Origin: Lachnospiraceae bacterium UBA7729
Lineage (GTDB): Bacteria; Bacillota; Clostridia; Lachnospirales; Lachnospiraceae
Direction of reading: 5' to 3'
Assembly (NCBI GenBank): GCA_002482005.1
Contig: DLFD01000053.1
Span: 1 to 38,547 of the forward strand
Length of the DNA stretch: 38,547 nucleotides
The notes beneath the pieces were generated by a model. It did not search any database and had not been told where the DNA came from. It saw nothing but the letters and a program-made list of their open reading frames with translations. The translations under genes and the position numbers were made by a program. This document shows, piece after piece, positions 8,918 to 16,601 of the stretch (its first letter is position 1; the number at the start of each line of letters is the position of its first letter).

Positions 8918-9595
8918 GTGAAAAAATACTGGCATGACAGATTCTGTAAGACTGCAGCATGTGCTGTTTTGGCTTCCGCTCTGATGCTATCAGGCTGCGG
9001 AAGGGAAGAGAGCATAGAGGTGACAGGCTTTCCGGAAGTCGAAAAGACGGAGGAGACTGTCGAACCATATGACCAGAAGCAGGAAGCAGAAAAGACAGAT
9101 CCCATGATCGTTGTATATGTACGAGGTGCGGTCAGGAAACCAGGTGTCTACAAACTGCCGGATGGTTCGCGTGTCTATGAGGCAATCGATGCAGCAGGCG
9201 GCTTTGACTCCGGTGCGGACAGGGAATGGCTGAATCAGGCTGAGCTTCTGACGGATGGGGAGATGCTCACCGTATGCACTCTGGAGGAAACCCTGAAGCT
9301 GAAGGAAGCAGGGGGTGGCCAGCTGCAGGAAACAGCTGCGGGAACGGGAGCTTCCGGGAAGACTTCAGGAGCTGGCGATCCGGCTTCTGAAACATCCGGC
9401 AGCGGTATCGTGAACCTGAACTCGGCAACAAAGGATCAGCTTATGACCTTGCCGGGGATCGGCGAAGCCAAGGCAGATGCCATCATTCGCTACCGGGAAG
9501 AGAATGGTCCGTTTTCTTCGACGGAAGATGTCATGAACATAAGCGGGATCAAGGATTCCGTTTATTCCAAGATCAAAGACCGTATTACAGTTTAG
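8918..9595 (+). CDS. ComEA-like helix-hairpin-helix lipoprotein with SLBB domain
   Basis: A 225-residue exported protein starting at GTG 8918 with CGGAGG about 9 bp upstream. A lipobox (ALMLSGC, Cys27) predicts lipid anchoring outside the membrane. Residues about 62-125 form an SLBB/soluble-ligand-binding domain (YVRGAVRKPGVYKL). After a Gly/Ser/Ala-rich linker, residues about 165-225 form the ComEA-type helix-hairpin-helix (LNSATKDQLMTLPGIGEAKA), which binds DNA without sequence specificity. ComEA proteins catch double-stranded DNA for uptake through ComEC, and a comEC gene lies at 24989-27451. Membrane attachment by lipid rather than a transmembrane helix is a variation on the Bacillus protein. 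The response regulator follows after 18 bp, probably in the same transcript. Confidence 0.88.
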   Translation: MKKYWHDRFCKTAACAVLASALMLSGCGREESIEVTGFPEVEKTEETVEPYDQKQEAEKTDPMIVVYVRGAVRKPGVYKLPDGSRVYEAIDAAGGFDSGADREWLNQAELLTDGEMLTVCTLEETLKLKEAGGGQLQETAAGTGASGKTSGAGDPASETSGSGIVNLNSATKDQLMTLPGIGEAKADAIIRYREENGPFSSTEDVMNISGIKDSVYSKIKDRITV

Positions 9596-9613
9596 AGAGA
9601 CAGGAAGGAAAGT

Positions 9614-10303
9614 ATGGCAAGGAAGGTTCTTGTAGTAGATGATGAAAAGCTGATCGTGAAGGGCATCCGCTTCAGTCTGGAGCAGGACGACATGGAGGTC
9701 GACTGCGCTTACGATGGAGAGGAAGCAGTTCAGAAAGCGAAGGAGAACCAATATGACATCATCCTTCTTGATCTGATGCTCCCGAAGCTCGATGGAATGC
9801 AGGTATGCCAGCAGATCCGGGAGTTTTCTGATGTCCCGATCATCATGCTGACTGCCAAAGGCGAAGACATGGACAAGATCCTGGGGCTGGAGTATGGGGC
9901 AGATGATTATATCACCAAGCCTTTCAATATCCTCGAGGTCAAGGCAAGGATCAAGGCGATCATGAGGAGAACGCAGGGAAAGGCTTCAGGCGAACAGAAG
10001 GATAAGCTTGTGGAAGTCGGAGACCTTGTGATGGACTGTGATGCAAGAAGAGTATCCATTAAGGGCAGGGAGATCAATCTGACTGCCAAGGAATTTGATG
10101 TGCTTGAGCTTCTGGTTCTGAATCCGAATAAGGTCTACAGTCGTGAGAACCTTCTGAATCTGGTATGGGGATATGAGTATCCGGGAGATGTCCGTACTGT
10201 CGATGTCCATATCAGAAGGCTGCGCGAGAAGATTGAGGAGAATCCTTCCGATCCGAAGTATGTGCATACAAAGTGGGGAGTCGGGTACTACTTCAGCCAT
10301 TAA
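9614..10303 (+). CDS. OmpR/PhoB-family response regulator
   Basis: A 229-residue two-component transcription factor. The receiver domain (1-120) has the acidic pocket VDDE, phospho-acceptor Asp53 in LLDLMLPKLDG, a LTAKG switch segment and the KPF lysine. The C-terminal winged helix (about 130-229) ends with the typical DVHIRRLREKIEENP and TKWGVGYYF. A good ribosome-binding site (AGGAAGGA) precedes ATG 9614. No histidine kinase follows. Instead a strong terminator ends the transcript, and the nearest kinase (22443-23903) is 12 kb away beyond the accessory region. That kinase, with its GerMN lipoprotein, is the likely partner, by analogy with actinobacterial MtrA-MtrB-LpqB. The pairing is inferred. 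Confidence 0.95.
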   Translation: MARKVLVVDDEKLIVKGIRFSLEQDDMEVDCAYDGEEAVQKAKENQYDIILLDLMLPKLDGMQVCQQIREFSDVPIIMLTAKGEDMDKILGLEYGADDYITKPFNILEVKARIKAIMRRTQGKASGEQKDKLVEVGDLVMDCDARRVSIKGREINLTAKEFDVLELLVLNPNKVYSRENLLNLVWGYEYPGDVRTVDVHIRRLREKIEENPSDPKYVHTKWGVGYYFSH

Positions 10304-10331
10304 TACACCATATTATTCCCTGAAGAGAATC

Positions 10332-10378
10332 AAAGACGGAGTCAGTTACTCGCAATGAGGTCTGCTCCGTCTTTTTTT
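10332..10378 (+). terminator. Strong intrinsic terminator after the response regulator
   Basis: AAAGACGGAG (10332-10341) pairs with CTCCGTCTTT (10365-10374) and runs into TTTTTTT; an inner ACTC/GAGT-type hairpin closes on GCAA. It separates the regulator from everything downstream. Confidence 0.92.
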
Positions 10379-10468
10379 GCAGTATCTGAGAGTTGTGCAG
10401 TTAAGCAATATAAGTGAGTTCCCGTGCAGCGGTTTCCTCTATCGCAGGCTGGAGGGAGGACTAAATAT

Positions 10469-10497
10469 TTGCGGTTCATTGCTGAATGGTCTATACT
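10469..10497 (+). promoter_or_regulatory. Promoter for the AAA ATPase gene
   Basis: TTGCGG (10469-10474), 17 bp, TATACT (10492-10497). It lies 65 bp ahead of the chosen ATG 10562. This also argues that the open frame reaching back to 10424 is not translated in its 5' part. Confidence 0.6.
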
Positions 10498-10505
10498 GAA
10501 AAAAA

Positions 10506-10540
10506 ATTCAGTGAAAAAATATTCAGTGAGAAAAATTCAG
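10506..10540. repeat. Three spaced ATTCAG repeats downstream of the promoter
   Basis: ATTCAG occurs at 10506, 10521 and 10535 with A-rich spacers (periods 15 and 14 bp), directly after the -10 box. The position suits an operator or a leader element, but A-rich DNA makes this uncertain. Confidence 0.4.
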
Positions 10541-10561
10541 CAGCCTGTATTGGAGGCCTAT

Positions 10562-11944
10562 ATGTTTATTGGGAGAAAAAAAGAGCTTACAGAGTTGCAT
10601 CAGGAACTGAACAGCAGTCACAAAACGTCGATTATGATCTATGGCAAAAGAAGGATTGGAAAATCAACCCTGATTCAGGAAGCTTCCAGAGATTACGAAG
10701 GTACAGTCATCAACCATTTGTGCGTTCGGAGCAGTTACCAGGGCAATCTGGATTTACTGTCGCGAAGCATTGCACTTACAATGCATCTGCCGGAGATACA
10801 TTTTTCACAGATTTCTGATGTTTTTTCCCTGCTGGGTTCCATGCCACAAAAAATTCTGCTCGTACTGGATGAATACCAGTATCTGAAACAATCCCTGCGA
10901 GAAGGTGAGATGGACTCTCTGATGCAGGGCGTCATAGACAGACTGCCTTCTAACGTACGCCTCATACTATGTGGTTCCTATATTACAGTCATGAAAGAAC
11001 TTCTGAAGGAAGATAATCCGCTATTTGGACGCTTTAGCCTAATCATCCACCTGGAGGAGATGGACTATCTGGATGCTGCCGGGTTTGCCCTGCATGCACA
11101 GAACAGAGACAAGATCTCGAGGTATGCTGTTTTTGGGGGATCGCCATATGTGCAGAGCGTTTTGAAACCGGAAAGCAGGGTGAGGGATGATATTATTCGC
11201 CTGCTTATTCCATCAACAGGCATATTGCGTACTTACATCGAGAATGTCATGCTGAAGGAAATCCAGAAAGCTTATGACATCCGGATCTTCGAGGCAATCG
11301 GTAACGGAAAAAAGAAATATTCCGAGCTCTCTGCGAGGCTCGAGAATGGAAGCAGCGGGCTGCTTGATAAACAACTAAAAAATCTGATGGATATGGAAGC
11401 GATCCGTAAGGTAGCTCCGATTAACAGAAGAACAGATCGGAGAAAACAGTTTTACGAGATCAGCGACAATCTGATCCGTTTTTATTTTACTTATATATTT
11501 GGAAATACGGCTGCCATATCCAATTTGGGAGAAGAGGCGTATTTTGATGCCTATATAGCGCCATCTATACAGGAATTTATAAGCCGCAGATTTGAAAATA
11601 TCGCCATACAGTATTTCCGCCGCAAAGCCCGCTCCGGTGAGATGACAGGTGTTCTTGATTTCGGGTCTCTATGGTATGATGACCCGGAGAATAGAAGGAA
11701 TGGAGAATTTGACTGCGTACTGCGTCGGCAGGATGGCTTTGACTTTTATAAATGCAGATATTATCAGGATCCCATGACAGAGGCAGAGTGCAGAAAAGAG
11801 GCAAGGCAGATTTATGAGGTGCCTGGTGCTGTAGTTCGAAAGATCGGATTTATATGTTCGGCAGGGTTTGATTTTGAATCCGACGAATATGATCTGATTT
11901 CAGGAGACAAACTGTATGATTCTGCAGAACTGCACCCAGTTTAA
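10562..11944 (+). CDS. AAA-family ATPase with DUF234-type C-terminus
   Basis: A 460-residue ATPase of the COG1672 kind. ATG 10562 is preferred because GGAGG lies 6 bp ahead and the conserved start MFIGRKKEL begins there. The Walker A loop is GKRRIGKST (28-36) and Walker B is ILLVLDEYQYL. A winged-helix segment follows, and the C-terminal DUF234 region (EISDNLIRFYFTYIF) resembles a degenerate nuclease fold. The family is common in archaea and anaerobic Firmicutes and is often found in mobile or variable regions; its cellular role is unknown. Base composition looks more AT-rich than in flanking housekeeping genes, which fits acquisition. It marks the left part of the accessory block and has its own promoter. 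Confidence 0.85.
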   Translation: MFIGRKKELTELHQELNSSHKTSIMIYGKRRIGKSTLIQEASRDYEGTVINHLCVRSSYQGNLDLLSRSIALTMHLPEIHFSQISDVFSLLGSMPQKILLVLDEYQYLKQSLREGEMDSLMQGVIDRLPSNVRLILCGSYITVMKELLKEDNPLFGRFSLIIHLEEMDYLDAAGFALHAQNRDKISRYAVFGGSPYVQSVLKPESRVRDDIIRLLIPSTGILRTYIENVMLKEIQKAYDIRIFEAIGNGKKKYSELSARLENGSSGLLDKQLKNLMDMEAIRKVAPINRRTDRRKQFYEISDNLIRFYFTYIFGNTAAISNLGEEAYFDAYIAPSIQEFISRRFENIAIQYFRRKARSGEMTGVLDFGSLWYDDPENRRNGEFDCVLRRQDGFDFYKCRYYQDPMTEAECRKEARQIYEVPGAVVRKIGFICSAGFDFESDEYDLISGDKLYDSAELHPV

Positions 11945-11982
11945 GGCTGTCTGGCCAAAACAAGGCTTTTGGAGACAAGTAC

Positions 11983-12048
11983 TGTGAGGGACATTATGGC
12001 AGCAGGGAACCGACAGCGATTACACTTGACCCGATTGAGAAGAAACGA
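11983..12048 (+). pseudogene. Possible remnant of a radical SAM gene
   Basis: The 146 bp between the ATPase and the next gene contain no full gene. One frame without a start reads YGSREPTAITLDPIEKK (ITLDPIEKK at 12019-12045). This recalls the conserved LDPIEKKPL motif of AmmeMemoRadiSam-type radical SAM enzymes. Matching only a short stretch, it may be chance. Confidence 0.25.
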
Positions 12049-12090
12049 TGGCGACAGGGAACGAAAAGAGGATTTGATGGGGGTGTCTTA

Positions 12091-12945
12091 ATGGCTAACA
12101 AATATCTGAATCTGGATCAGCTGGAAGACGGTGACTGTCTCTATCATTACACGAAGGGAACCAGCCTGATGAACATTCTGAAGACGCAGGCAATTTTTGC
12201 GACCAGAAGCAGTTTCCTGAATGACTCTAATGAGATGGGCTATATTCTCCATGTGATCGATGATGTGATCAGAGAAATACAGAAACCAGCATGGCAGGAG
12301 CTGCTGAGAATGCAGATCATGAACAGCCTGGAGAATTTCAAACGCCATGACAGCTTTGTTCTTTCATTCTCGACAGATGGGGACAGCATTACACTGTGGG
12401 CAGAGTTCGGCGACCGGACCGGATACAGCATCGCATTCGATGGAATGAGGCTGCTCAGCCAGATAGAGAAAAATCAGGAGATCTACTGTCATGGCTATGT
12501 GATCTATTCCGAGAAAAGGCAGCGGTCTCTGATCCGGAATCTGCTTACGGACACCATACCAAAGAAGATCGGCGCTTCATTTGAAGATATTATGGAGAAT
12601 GCCGTTTCCGGGAAAAACAGAGAACAGTTTTCGGAACTGTGCCGCCGGATAAAGAAGATTCTCAGCGTCTATGCGATGTTTTTCAAGCAGGAAGAGTTCG
12701 CTCCGGAGCGGGAGTACCGGCTGGTTTTCCGGGATCCGGATAAGAGTGCGGTCCAGTTCCGGGAGAAGGACGGTTTTCTTCTTCCCTACATTGAGATCGG
12801 CTTCGGAGGCATGATGCCGGTCAGCAAGGTCACAGTTGCTCCAAAGAACCATGTGGATCTGGCGAAAAAAGGTATGATCCAGTACCTGGAGCAGCTTGGA
12901 TATGATGTCCCGGTACAGCTGTCCAGACTGAAGCTGAGATACTGA
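12091..12945 (+). CDS. DUF2971-like protein
   Basis: A 284-residue cytoplasmic protein with no signal sequence. The opening LYHYTKGTSLMNILKTQAIFAT, the segment SSFLNDSNEM and the later FVLSFSTDGDSITLWAEFGD with GYSIAFD are typical of the DUF2971 family, whose biochemical role is not established. Members often occur in defence islands and variable regions, which matches this location between an ATPase and an RNA methyltransferase. A GGGGGTG ribosome-binding site sits about 7 bp before ATG 12091. I cannot tell whether it works with either neighbour. Confidence 0.75.
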   Translation: MANKYLNLDQLEDGDCLYHYTKGTSLMNILKTQAIFATRSSFLNDSNEMGYILHVIDDVIREIQKPAWQELLRMQIMNSLENFKRHDSFVLSFSTDGDSITLWAEFGDRTGYSIAFDGMRLLSQIEKNQEIYCHGYVIYSEKRQRSLIRNLLTDTIPKKIGASFEDIMENAVSGKNREQFSELCRRIKKILSVYAMFFKQEEFAPEREYRLVFRDPDKSAVQFREKDGFLLPYIEIGFGGMMPVSKVTVAPKNHVDLAKKGMIQYLEQLGYDVPVQLSRLKLRY

Positions 12946-12971
12946 GCAGCCGGGAACTTTGGAGAACATAG

Positions 12972-13841
12972 ATGATCATAGTTCAGCACATAGAAGATTC
13001 CGCCATGGATATATATGCGCGGCTGAATGAAAACCAGCTGCGTCACTATTTTGAGCCGGATAAGACAGGTGCATTTATTGCGGAGAGCGAAAATGTTGTG
13101 GAGCGGGCACTTGACGCAGGGTATGAGCCGCTGTCACTGCTGGTTGAAGACAGATATGTGGAAACAGGAGCAGGAGAACTGATCAGGCGGATTTCGCAGA
13201 TCGGGGAAGGGGAAGGAAGGGAGATACCAATATATTCCGCTTCTCTGGATGTTCTGTCCAGAATGACTGGATATCATCTGACAAGGGGGATTCTGGCTGC
13301 ATTCCGAAGAAAGCCATATGTCAGTGTGAGTGCCCTCTGTGCAGACGCGAGCCGTGTCGTTATTCTGGAAGACGTGGAAAATCCCACCAACGTCGGCGCC
13401 ATCTTCCGCTCGGCAGCAGCTCTCAGCATGGAGGCTGTCATTCTGACAGATGGCTGCGCAGATCCTCTGTCCAGAAGGTCCAGCCGGGTCAGCATGGGAA
13501 CTGTTTTTCAGATTCCATGGACACGTTTTGCGGATGAAAAACAAAGGAGAGAGGCTGAACCTGCCTGGCCGGATCAGGGCATCCGTCTTCTTCGCACGCT
13601 CGGTTTCACAGTCATCTCCATGGCGCTGAGGGATGATACCATCGCCATCGACGATCCGCTTCTGAGGGAGAAGGAAAAGATTGCTGTTATTCTTGGAAAT
13701 GAAGGCACTGGCCTGACGCATCAGACAATTCTTCAGAGTGATTATACAATCCGTATTCCCATGCGGGAAGGTGTGGATTCGCTCAATGTGGCAGCAGCAA
13801 GCGCTGTTGCGTTCTGGGAACTGGGCAGAAATCGGAACTGA
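12972..13841 (+). CDS. SpoU/TrmH-family (SPOUT) RNA 2'-O-methyltransferase
   Basis: A 289-residue enzyme that transfers a methyl group from SAM to ribose in rRNA or tRNA. The three SPOUT motifs are clear: ENPTNVGAIFRSA, VILGNEGTGL and IPMREGVDSLNVAAASAV. The N-terminal domain (about 1-110) resembles the substrate-binding domain of 23S rRNA methyltransferases. The target base cannot be read from the sequence. It sits 26 bp after the DUF2971-like gene and 143 bp before the peptide-modification operon. Some members (for example the thiostrepton-resistance enzyme) protect producers from ribosome-targeting peptides, so a self-immunity role is possible but unproven; a general housekeeping role is equally plausible. 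Confidence 0.88.
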   Translation: MIIVQHIEDSAMDIYARLNENQLRHYFEPDKTGAFIAESENVVERALDAGYEPLSLLVEDRYVETGAGELIRRISQIGEGEGREIPIYSASLDVLSRMTGYHLTRGILAAFRRKPYVSVSALCADASRVVILEDVENPTNVGAIFRSAAALSMEAVILTDGCADPLSRRSSRVSMGTVFQIPWTRFADEKQRREAEPAWPDQGIRLLRTLGFTVISMALRDDTIAIDDPLLREKEKIAVILGNEGTGLTHQTILQSDYTIRIPMREGVDSLNVAAASAVAFWELGRNRN

Positions 13842-13984
13842 AAAAACGCATATATTTCAGTATTGTGCATGCCCCGAAGAGAAGTGTAGGATAATATCAG
13901 CCTGTCTGCATTGCCATGCGGTGATCGCATTGCCAGAGCCGCTTACGGCAGCGAGAGAACGCGGCGGGACGAGGAAATTGGCTT

Positions 13985-14266
13985 ATGTTCAGAATCTATT
14001 CGAAAGATCAAAGCGGGAAACTCTATCTGTCTCCCTATGCTGACGTTCATATCTCGGAAGAGCTTCTTTCTGTCCGGCAGATGATCTTTAACCAGACACT
14101 GACTTTTCCCTGCAGCAGGGAGGATGGGAAGAAGCTTGTCAGAAGCCTTCAGGACGGAATCAGGGATGAAGATCTCCTGAAGCTGATCAGCGGTATCTCC
14201 ACTGCCGATGATCTGGAAAGTGAAGAAGTCCTGAGAGACTGGATCAGGGCGGGGGTGTTGGAATGA
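13985..14266 (+). CDS. Small partner protein of the peptide-modification operon
   Basis: A 93-residue soluble protein that I do not firmly recognise. It overlaps the SPASM radical SAM gene by 4 bp, so the two are probably co-translated. The C-terminal half (DLLKLISGISTADDLESEEVLRDW pattern, ending IRAGVLE) has the helix-rich look of a PqqD-like recognition element that binds a leader peptide. It also recalls the small protein accompanying CXXX-repeat peptide maturases. The single Cys (PCSRED) is not part of an obvious metal site. The ribosome-binding site is GAGGAAA, somewhat distant from ATG 13985. The likely role is delivering the precursor at 16602 to the maturase; this is inference from position and size. 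Confidence 0.65.
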   Translation: MFRIYSKDQSGKLYLSPYADVHISEELLSVRQMIFNQTLTFPCSREDGKKLVRSLQDGIRDEDLLKLISGISTADDLESEEVLRDWIRAGVLE

Positions 14267-15630
14267 TTACGGAAGAAAGGGTCTCCGGGTATCGGAAAGG
14301 CAAGCTGACAGTCTTCGGGACCGTTGCACTGATCGGAGAATCTTCGGCTTATGTGATCAGACCGGAGACAGGTACCGGCCTTGCCATGGATCTTGCATCG
14401 CTATCTGCGCTCCGGAAACAGGAGATCCAGGATGATCTTGCGTTCACGATGGTCCAGCGCGGACTTGCCTCCTATGACAGAAGCAGGGATCTTTCTGCCT
14501 GGCATGAGGACGTAAGGCCGGAGTTTTTTCTGATCGATCTGACAAAGACATGCAATCTGTCCTGCCGTTACTGCTTCAGGGAGTTTGAAAAAAACTATCC
14601 GGTCATGACGGAAGAGATGATCGACGAGATCTCAAGCTGCCTGATCGCTTACTGGAGGGAGCATCCATATCTGAAGCTGAGTCTGCAGCCATGGGGCGGA
14701 GAACCGCTTATCTGTCTGCCTCTGATCCGCCGGCTTCGCAGGAATTTTGATCGCGCAGGTCTTTTCCCGAAGATCATGATCGAGACGAACGGAACCCTGA
14801 TCACGGAGGAGACAGCAGCAGCGCTGAAGGAAGACCGGATCGATATCGGTATCAGCATCGATGGCAATGCTGTCGTGCATGACCTGCAGAGACCGCTTGC
14901 GGCGGGAGGAGGCTCTCTCAGATTTGTAGAGCAAGGGGTTGATAATCTTCGGAAAGCCGGTTATAGTGGTTTTGGAACGATTACCGTTGTTACCGAAAAT
15001 ACGATAAGGCATCTATCGGAAGTACTTGAATATTTTGCAAATCTTCATGTAAGAAGCATAAAATTAAACATGATGCGAAGAAACAGCCGGAATCTTGGAC
15101 TTGCTCCGGACCCGAAGGAGTTCGGAGGTTATCTGGACAGCCTTCTTGGATATCTGTATCGTCTGTATCAGCGTCATGTACCAATCGTGGAACAGAATAT
15201 TGCCCAGCGGCTGCTGAATCTTGTCCACAGGCCGGATAACAATATCTGCAATGCCCATGGCTGTCATGGGGGATACCGGATGCTTTCCTTTGATTCACTC
15301 GGAAAGATCTTTCCATGTGAACTCAGTGATTTTCCGGATTACTGCATCGGGAGTGTGAAGGACCATGACCTCAGAGGAATGGTAGAAAAAGCAATCGAGT
15401 CCGGGCATGAGTATTTCAGACCCAAGGACCAGTCAGAATGCAAAGACTGTCCGTGGCGGTACTTCTGCCGGGGCGGCTGCAGGTCTGCCGCCAAGTTTGC
15501 CTGCGGAGATCCGTCGCGTCTGGACACCACGGAATGTGCATTCAACAAAGCACTGTACCCGAGGCTGGTCGCTATTCTGCTTCAGGACAGAGGATTTGCT
15601 GAATATCTGCAAAGCGGAGATGTAGAATGA
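14263..15630 (+). CDS. Radical SAM/SPASM peptide maturase
   Basis: A 455-residue enzyme expected to generate a 5'-deoxyadenosyl radical and cross-link or otherwise modify the precursor peptide. Residues 1-90 form an N-terminal extension that may hold a leader-binding fold. The cluster motif CNLSCRYC is at Cys97, Cys101 and Cys104, followed by the SAM-binding WGGEPL. The C-terminus has a full SPASM pattern for two auxiliary Fe-S clusters: CNAHGC, GKIFPC, the C-x2-C-x5-C-x3-C segment CKDCPWRYFCRGGC, and a final TTEC. This architecture matches anSME-like maturases, including those with CXXX-repeat or cyclophane-forming precursors. It overlaps both neighbours by 4 bp and is two genes upstream of the Trp-rich repeat peptide. 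Confidence 0.92.
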   Translation: MITEERVSGYRKGKLTVFGTVALIGESSAYVIRPETGTGLAMDLASLSALRKQEIQDDLAFTMVQRGLASYDRSRDLSAWHEDVRPEFFLIDLTKTCNLSCRYCFREFEKNYPVMTEEMIDEISSCLIAYWREHPYLKLSLQPWGGEPLICLPLIRRLRRNFDRAGLFPKIMIETNGTLITEETAAALKEDRIDIGISIDGNAVVHDLQRPLAAGGGSLRFVEQGVDNLRKAGYSGFGTITVVTENTIRHLSEVLEYFANLHVRSIKLNMMRRNSRNLGLAPDPKEFGGYLDSLLGYLYRLYQRHVPIVEQNIAQRLLNLVHRPDNNICNAHGCHGGYRMLSFDSLGKIFPCELSDFPDYCIGSVKDHDLRGMVEKAIESGHEYFRPKDQSECKDCPWRYFCRGGCRSAAKFACGDPSRLDTTECAFNKALYPRLVAILLQDRGFAEYLQSGDVE

Positions 15631-16583
15631 ATTCAATGTATCTTGCGGTTGGCTACAGCTGCAATCATCACTGTTTTTTCTGCCCGATCGGCGATAAGAG
15701 CAGGAAAGCAAAAGCTGCATCGACAGAGGACCTGATCGAAGTGGTTGACCGCGGGATCAGGGATGATCACATCGACCATATCACGATATCCGGGGGAGAG
15801 CCGACCCTCCACCCAGGGCTGCATGATATCCTTGCTCACTGTACGGAGAATGGACTTCGTGCTACGATTCTGACGAACGGAGATCGTTTTCACGACAGGC
15901 AGTTCACGCACGATCTGTTTGAGAGTCTCGATCATTCCAGGATATCGGTCGTCTCCGCTATCCACAGTCCGTACCCTGGTCTTCACGACCATGTTACAGG
16001 GTCGGCAGGAAGTCAGGAGCGGACGATCCAGGGACTGAAGAATCTGATCGCCTGTCATATCCCGTTTACCGTGAAGCAGGTGATCAGCAGGTGGAATTTC
16101 CGGGACCTCCCGGAGTTTGTCCGGTTCGTATACCGGGAATTTGGTCCTTACAGTGCTCTTACCCTCTGCGGGATGGATTTCTGCGGGATGAATGAAGCGG
16201 ATACCAGGGAGGTGGCGGTTTCCTACAGCGAGATACGGCCAAACCTTGAGAAGGCGCTTGATTATATCGAGGAAAACCGGGAGACCAGGGGTGGATTCCC
16301 GCTGGTAACGGTTGCAGATCTTCCGCTCTGCACCGTGGATCCTTATTACTGGAAGTATTTTGCCATGGTATCAAGAGGCAGACTGAAAAGGTACAGCGCT
16401 CCATACAGTGCGGCGGAGACCGGAAAAGACGAGATCCGGAGCAGTGAGGAAGTATGGAATGACTGCGATATCTATTTTCAGCAGTGCCGGGAATGCTGCG
16501 TGAAAGACCAGTGTCCGGGAACATGGCGCAGCGCTTTCGAGCATTTTGGTGAAACAGCCGTTAAGGCTTTTCATAAATTCTGA
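15627..16583 (+). CDS. Second radical SAM enzyme of the peptide cluster
   Basis: A 318-residue radical SAM protein with the cluster motif CNHHCFFC at Cys12, Cys16 and Cys19, and SGGEPTLHP for SAM binding. The C-terminus carries CRECCVKDQCPG, a shortened auxiliary-cluster region rather than a canonical SPASM domain. The organisation recalls HxsC-like partners that work with a SPASM enzyme in repeat-peptide systems. It overlaps the SPASM gene by 4 bp and ends 18 bp before the precursor. With two different maturases directly upstream of a peptide that has two kinds of Trp motif per repeat, a division of labour is plausible. Its reaction cannot be read from the sequence. Confidence 0.9.
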   Translation: MNSMYLAVGYSCNHHCFFCPIGDKSRKAKAASTEDLIEVVDRGIRDDHIDHITISGGEPTLHPGLHDILAHCTENGLRATILTNGDRFHDRQFTHDLFESLDHSRISVVSAIHSPYPGLHDHVTGSAGSQERTIQGLKNLIACHIPFTVKQVISRWNFRDLPEFVRFVYREFGPYSALTLCGMDFCGMNEADTREVAVSYSEIRPNLEKALDYIEENRETRGGFPLVTVADLPLCTVDPYYWKYFAMVSRGRLKRYSAPYSAAETGKDEIRSSEEVWNDCDIYFQQCRECCVKDQCPGTWRSAFEHFGETAVKAFHKF

Positions 16584-16601
16584 GAAAAGGAGGAGAAATG
16601 G

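Noticed and set aside
13863..13895. Promoter ahead of the peptide operon (TTGTGC ... GATAAT)
   Set aside because: The spacer is 21 bp, too long for a standard promoter, and no better pair was found, so no promoter is called.
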